From Gemmatimonadaceae bacterium (GTDB taxonomy: Bacteria > Gemmatimonadota > Gemmatimonadetes > Gemmatimonadales > Gemmatimonadaceae), in NCBI GenBank assembly GCA_013361745.1, contig JABFXM010000250.1, positions 1 through 6,492 on the forward strand: a DNA stretch of 6,492 bases, in the 5' to 3' direction. The position numbers and the translations under genes are program-made. This document shows, in pieces, positions 5,666-6,492 of the stretch (within the stretch, counting starts at the first letter, position 1; every line of letters starts with the position of its first letter). The notes beneath the pieces were generated by a model that made no database searches, was not told the DNA's origin, and saw only the letters and a list, made by a program, of their open reading frames with translations.

Positions 5666-5679
5666 ATGGAGATCTCCAT
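5666..5679 (+). promoter_or_regulatory. Perfect 14-base palindrome covering the RBS and start of the small basic protein gene
   Basis: ATGGAGATCTCCAT is its own reverse complement. Its left half contains the Shine-Dalgarno GGAG (5668-5671), six bases before the ATG at 5678-5680, and its right half reaches into that start codon. In the mRNA the two halves could pair (5 bp, GAUC loop) and hide the ribosome binding site; in DNA it could be a dimer-binding site. The palindrome also creates a second in-frame ATG at 5666, without its own Shine-Dalgarno. Confidence 0.45.
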
Positions 5680-5953
5680 GCGCAAGCAGACCATGATCGC
5701 CCTCGCGGTAGCCGGCGGGATCCTCATTCCCTCCCTCGTGATGGCCCAGCAGCAGGATACGACCAAGGCCAAGCCGGTGACGCCGGCGACCGTCGCGACG
5801 GCGACGGGGAAGGCGGCGAAGAAGGCCGGGAAGCAGACCGAGAAGCAGGCGAAGCGCACGGCCAAGGGCGTGAAGAAGGTGTACAGCCGCAAGGCGCGTC
5901 AGGAAGGCAAGACGAAGAACGCGCAGCGCGACAGCCTTAAGGCGAAGCCCTGA
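5678..5953 (+). CDS. Small exported lysine-rich basic protein, function unknown
   Basis: I do not recognise this gene. It encodes 91 residues from ATG 5678, chosen for the GGAG at 5668-5671 and because it opens a signal peptide (MRKQTMIALAVAGGILIPSLVMA, cleavage likely before QQQDTT). The frame is open further left (ATG 5666, TTG 5618), but those starts lack ribosome sites. The mature part is about 68 residues, with 16 Lys and several Arg against 4 acidic residues, so it is strongly basic. The middle (about 43-65) has a lysine/alanine-rich run (GKAAKKAGKQTEKQAKRTAK) that could form a positively charged helix, reminiscent in composition only of histone H1 tails. There is no Cys and no visible enzyme motif. 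It is a single gene between a divergent peptidase and a strong terminator. An envelope- or polyanion-binding role would be a guess from charge alone. Confidence 0.75.
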   Translation: MRKQTMIALAVAGGILIPSLVMAQQQDTTKAKPVTPATVATATGKAAKKAGKQTEKQAKRTAKGVKKVYSRKARQEGKTKNAQRDSLKAKP

Positions 5954-5999
5954 GCGGCGCGCCGCGCGCACGTCGCTCGCACGTCGCGAAGCGAACGGC

Positions 6000-6029
6000 G
6001 AAGGCCCCGACGATCGTGTCGGGGCCTTC
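6000..6029 (+). terminator. Intrinsic terminator of the small basic protein gene
   Basis: GAAGGCCCCGAC (6000-6011) pairs exactly with GTCGGGGCCTTC (6018-6029), a 12-bp GC-rich stem with a 6-base loop (GATCGT), followed by TTCTTCGT. It begins 47 bases after the stop codon at 5951-5953. Stem strength and the T-rich follow-on fit a Rho-independent terminator for rightward transcription. On the other strand the stem is preceded by no coding gene, so its use there is unclear. Confidence 0.85.
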
Positions 6030-6172
6030 TTCGTGCCTAACGGTGGGCCGCCGGCGGACCCGATGAGCGGTCTGCCGCGCCATGGGCGACGGGTACGCAA
6101 TCTGCTTCATGGGCGGCGACGCCCCGCTCGACGTGATGCTTCATGGCCGCCAACGTATCGCGCCCATCGCTC
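6030..6172. other. Intergenic stretch with recurring CATGG words; no convincing gene
   Basis: Between the terminator and the preferred lipoprotein start I see no genuine gene. The ten-base word TGCTTCATGG occurs twice (6103-6112 and 6137-6146), and CATGG recurs at about 6081, 6109, 6142 and 6172. A CCGCCGGCGG palindrome sits at 6048-6057. No clear -35/-10 pair is visible. A promoter for the lipoprotein gene is expected here but could not be placed. Confidence 0.5.
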
Positions 6173-6492
6173 ATGGTGATTCCCCGACGCCGCACCGACT
6201 CGATCACCCTCCTCGCGTTCGTCGCGGCGGGACTCGCAGCATGCTCGGGGGGATCGGATCCGCAGAAGGAGCTCGACTCGCTCCGCTCATGGCGTGAGAG
6301 CGCACACCTCGCCGCCGACGCGGTGCATCTCGGCTGGGTGCCGCGCCGCTACGGGAAAGAGGTGCACGAACGCGGGACCGCCGCGTTGAACGAGAGTCGA
6401 CAGTCACCGCCCAAGGGGGCAACCGCGGCGGACAGCGCATCGCTGCGCAGCACCGAACGCGCGCTCGAGGCGTCGCTCGACTCGCTCGCATC
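6173..6492 (+). CDS. Putative lipoprotein of unknown function (3' end cut)
   Basis: An open frame runs to the right edge, 106 codons visible. From ATG 6173 the protein starts MVIPRRRTDSITLLAFVAAGLAACSGGSD: a positively charged n-region, a hydrophobic stretch and a lipobox LAAC with Cys at residue 24, so it should be lipidated and anchored in the envelope. In-frame ATG 6143 is a possible earlier start, placing the Cys at 34; neither start has a clear Shine-Dalgarno, and an in-frame stop at 6134-6136 bounds the frame. After the Cys the chain is hydrophilic and rich in Ala, Ser, Glu and Arg (for example QKELDSLRSWRESAHLAADAV and TERALEASLDSLA), suggesting helices and perhaps coiled coil. No domain is recognised. 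The missing C-terminal part might change the assignment. Confidence 0.7.
   Translation, partial: MVIPRRRTDSITLLAFVAAGLAACSGGSDPQKELDSLRSWRESAHLAADAVHLGWVPRRYGKEVHERGTAALNESRQSPPKGATAADSASLRSTERALEASLDSLA

Larger units (their letters stand above)
5444..5677. other. Divergent intergenic region between peptidase and small basic protein genes
   Basis: This 234-base region must hold the promoters for two divergent genes. Visible structure: a GC-rich 9-base-arm hairpin close to the peptidase start, an operator-like inverted repeat near the middle, and a start-codon palindrome at the right end. A TATCAT word on the - strand (5529 down to 5524) could be a -10 element for the peptidase, with TTCAAC upstream at 19-base spacing, but this is a poor match. 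No convincing -35/-10 pair is seen for the + strand gene; TTGAAC at 5550-5555 is the only -35-like word and lacks a partner. No open reading frame here looks genuine. Confidence 0.55.

Noticed and set aside
5440..5892. Minus-strand frame of 150 codons (MRLYTFFTPLAVRFACF...) opposite the small basic protein gene
   Set aside because: Its hydrophobic look comes from lysine AAG codons read in reverse (CTT); it has no ribosome site and overlaps the peptidase start region.
5444..6100. N-terminal extension of the peptidase frame on the - strand
   Set aside because: It would cross the divergent intergenic region and lie antisense to the small basic protein gene; the signal peptide at ATG 5443 marks the true start.
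6082..6297. 71-codon + strand frame overlapping the lipoprotein start
   Set aside because: No ribosome site or motif, Arg/Pro-rich translation, and it overlaps the frame that carries a proper lipobox signal peptide.
6204..6491. Minus-strand frame opposite the lipoprotein gene
   Set aside because: Arg/Ala/Pro-rich shadow translation with no start signal; the + strand frame has a lipoprotein signal and is preferred.

Overview
This is a GC-rich window (roughly two thirds G+C by eye) of bacterial chromosome with dense, ordinary-looking coding. It suggests a diderm, soil-type bacterium, and Gemmatimonadota is my best guess. The reasons are the combination of a System I cytochrome c maturation operon with a cysteine-type CcmE, exported proteins whose signal peptides end in Ala-Gln-rich stretches ('LLAAQ', 'VMAQQQDTT'), a single-zinc-ribbon-pair protein after ccmH, and a secreted M28 peptidase. 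The taxonomic call is an inference from style, not proof.

Left part (2-3619, + strand): four tightly coupled genes, ccmE (5' end cut by the window edge), ccmF, ccmH and a short membrane-anchored CcmI-like/zinc-ribbon protein. Each junction is a 4-base stop/start overlap (GTGA, ATGA, GTGA), so this is the 3' part of one translationally coupled operon. CcmE carries heme on the periplasmic side, CcmF with CcmH attaches heme to reduced apocytochrome c, and CcmH handles the cysteine thiols of the apocytochrome. No ccmG/dsbE thioredoxin lies between ccmF and ccmH, and both CcmE (CxxxY in place of HxxxY) and CcmH (CQCGC in place of CxxC) carry non-E. coli motif variants.

Middle (3620-3715): a short convergent gap full of inverted and degenerate tandem repeats, probably the transcript end for both sides. 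Then on the - strand (3716-5443) comes a 575-residue secreted M28 zinc aminopeptidase-type protein with all metal ligands visible and an enlarged loop between the first two ligands.

Right part: a 234-base divergent intergenic region (5444-5677) holds a GC-rich hairpin in the peptidase leader, an operator-like inverted repeat, and a 14-base perfect palindrome spanning the ribosome binding site and start codon of the next gene. That gene (5678-5953, +) encodes a 91-residue, very lysine-rich exported protein of unknown function, followed by a clear intrinsic terminator (6000-6029). After about 140-220 bases without a convincing gene, a lipoprotein gene of unknown function starts at 6173 (or 6143) and runs off the right edge.

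Nothing in the window is a clear mobile element, CRISPR array, tRNA or rRNA. The most interesting points are the variant heme-maturation chemistry, the zinc-ribbon partner gene, and the small basic exported protein with its start-codon palindrome.
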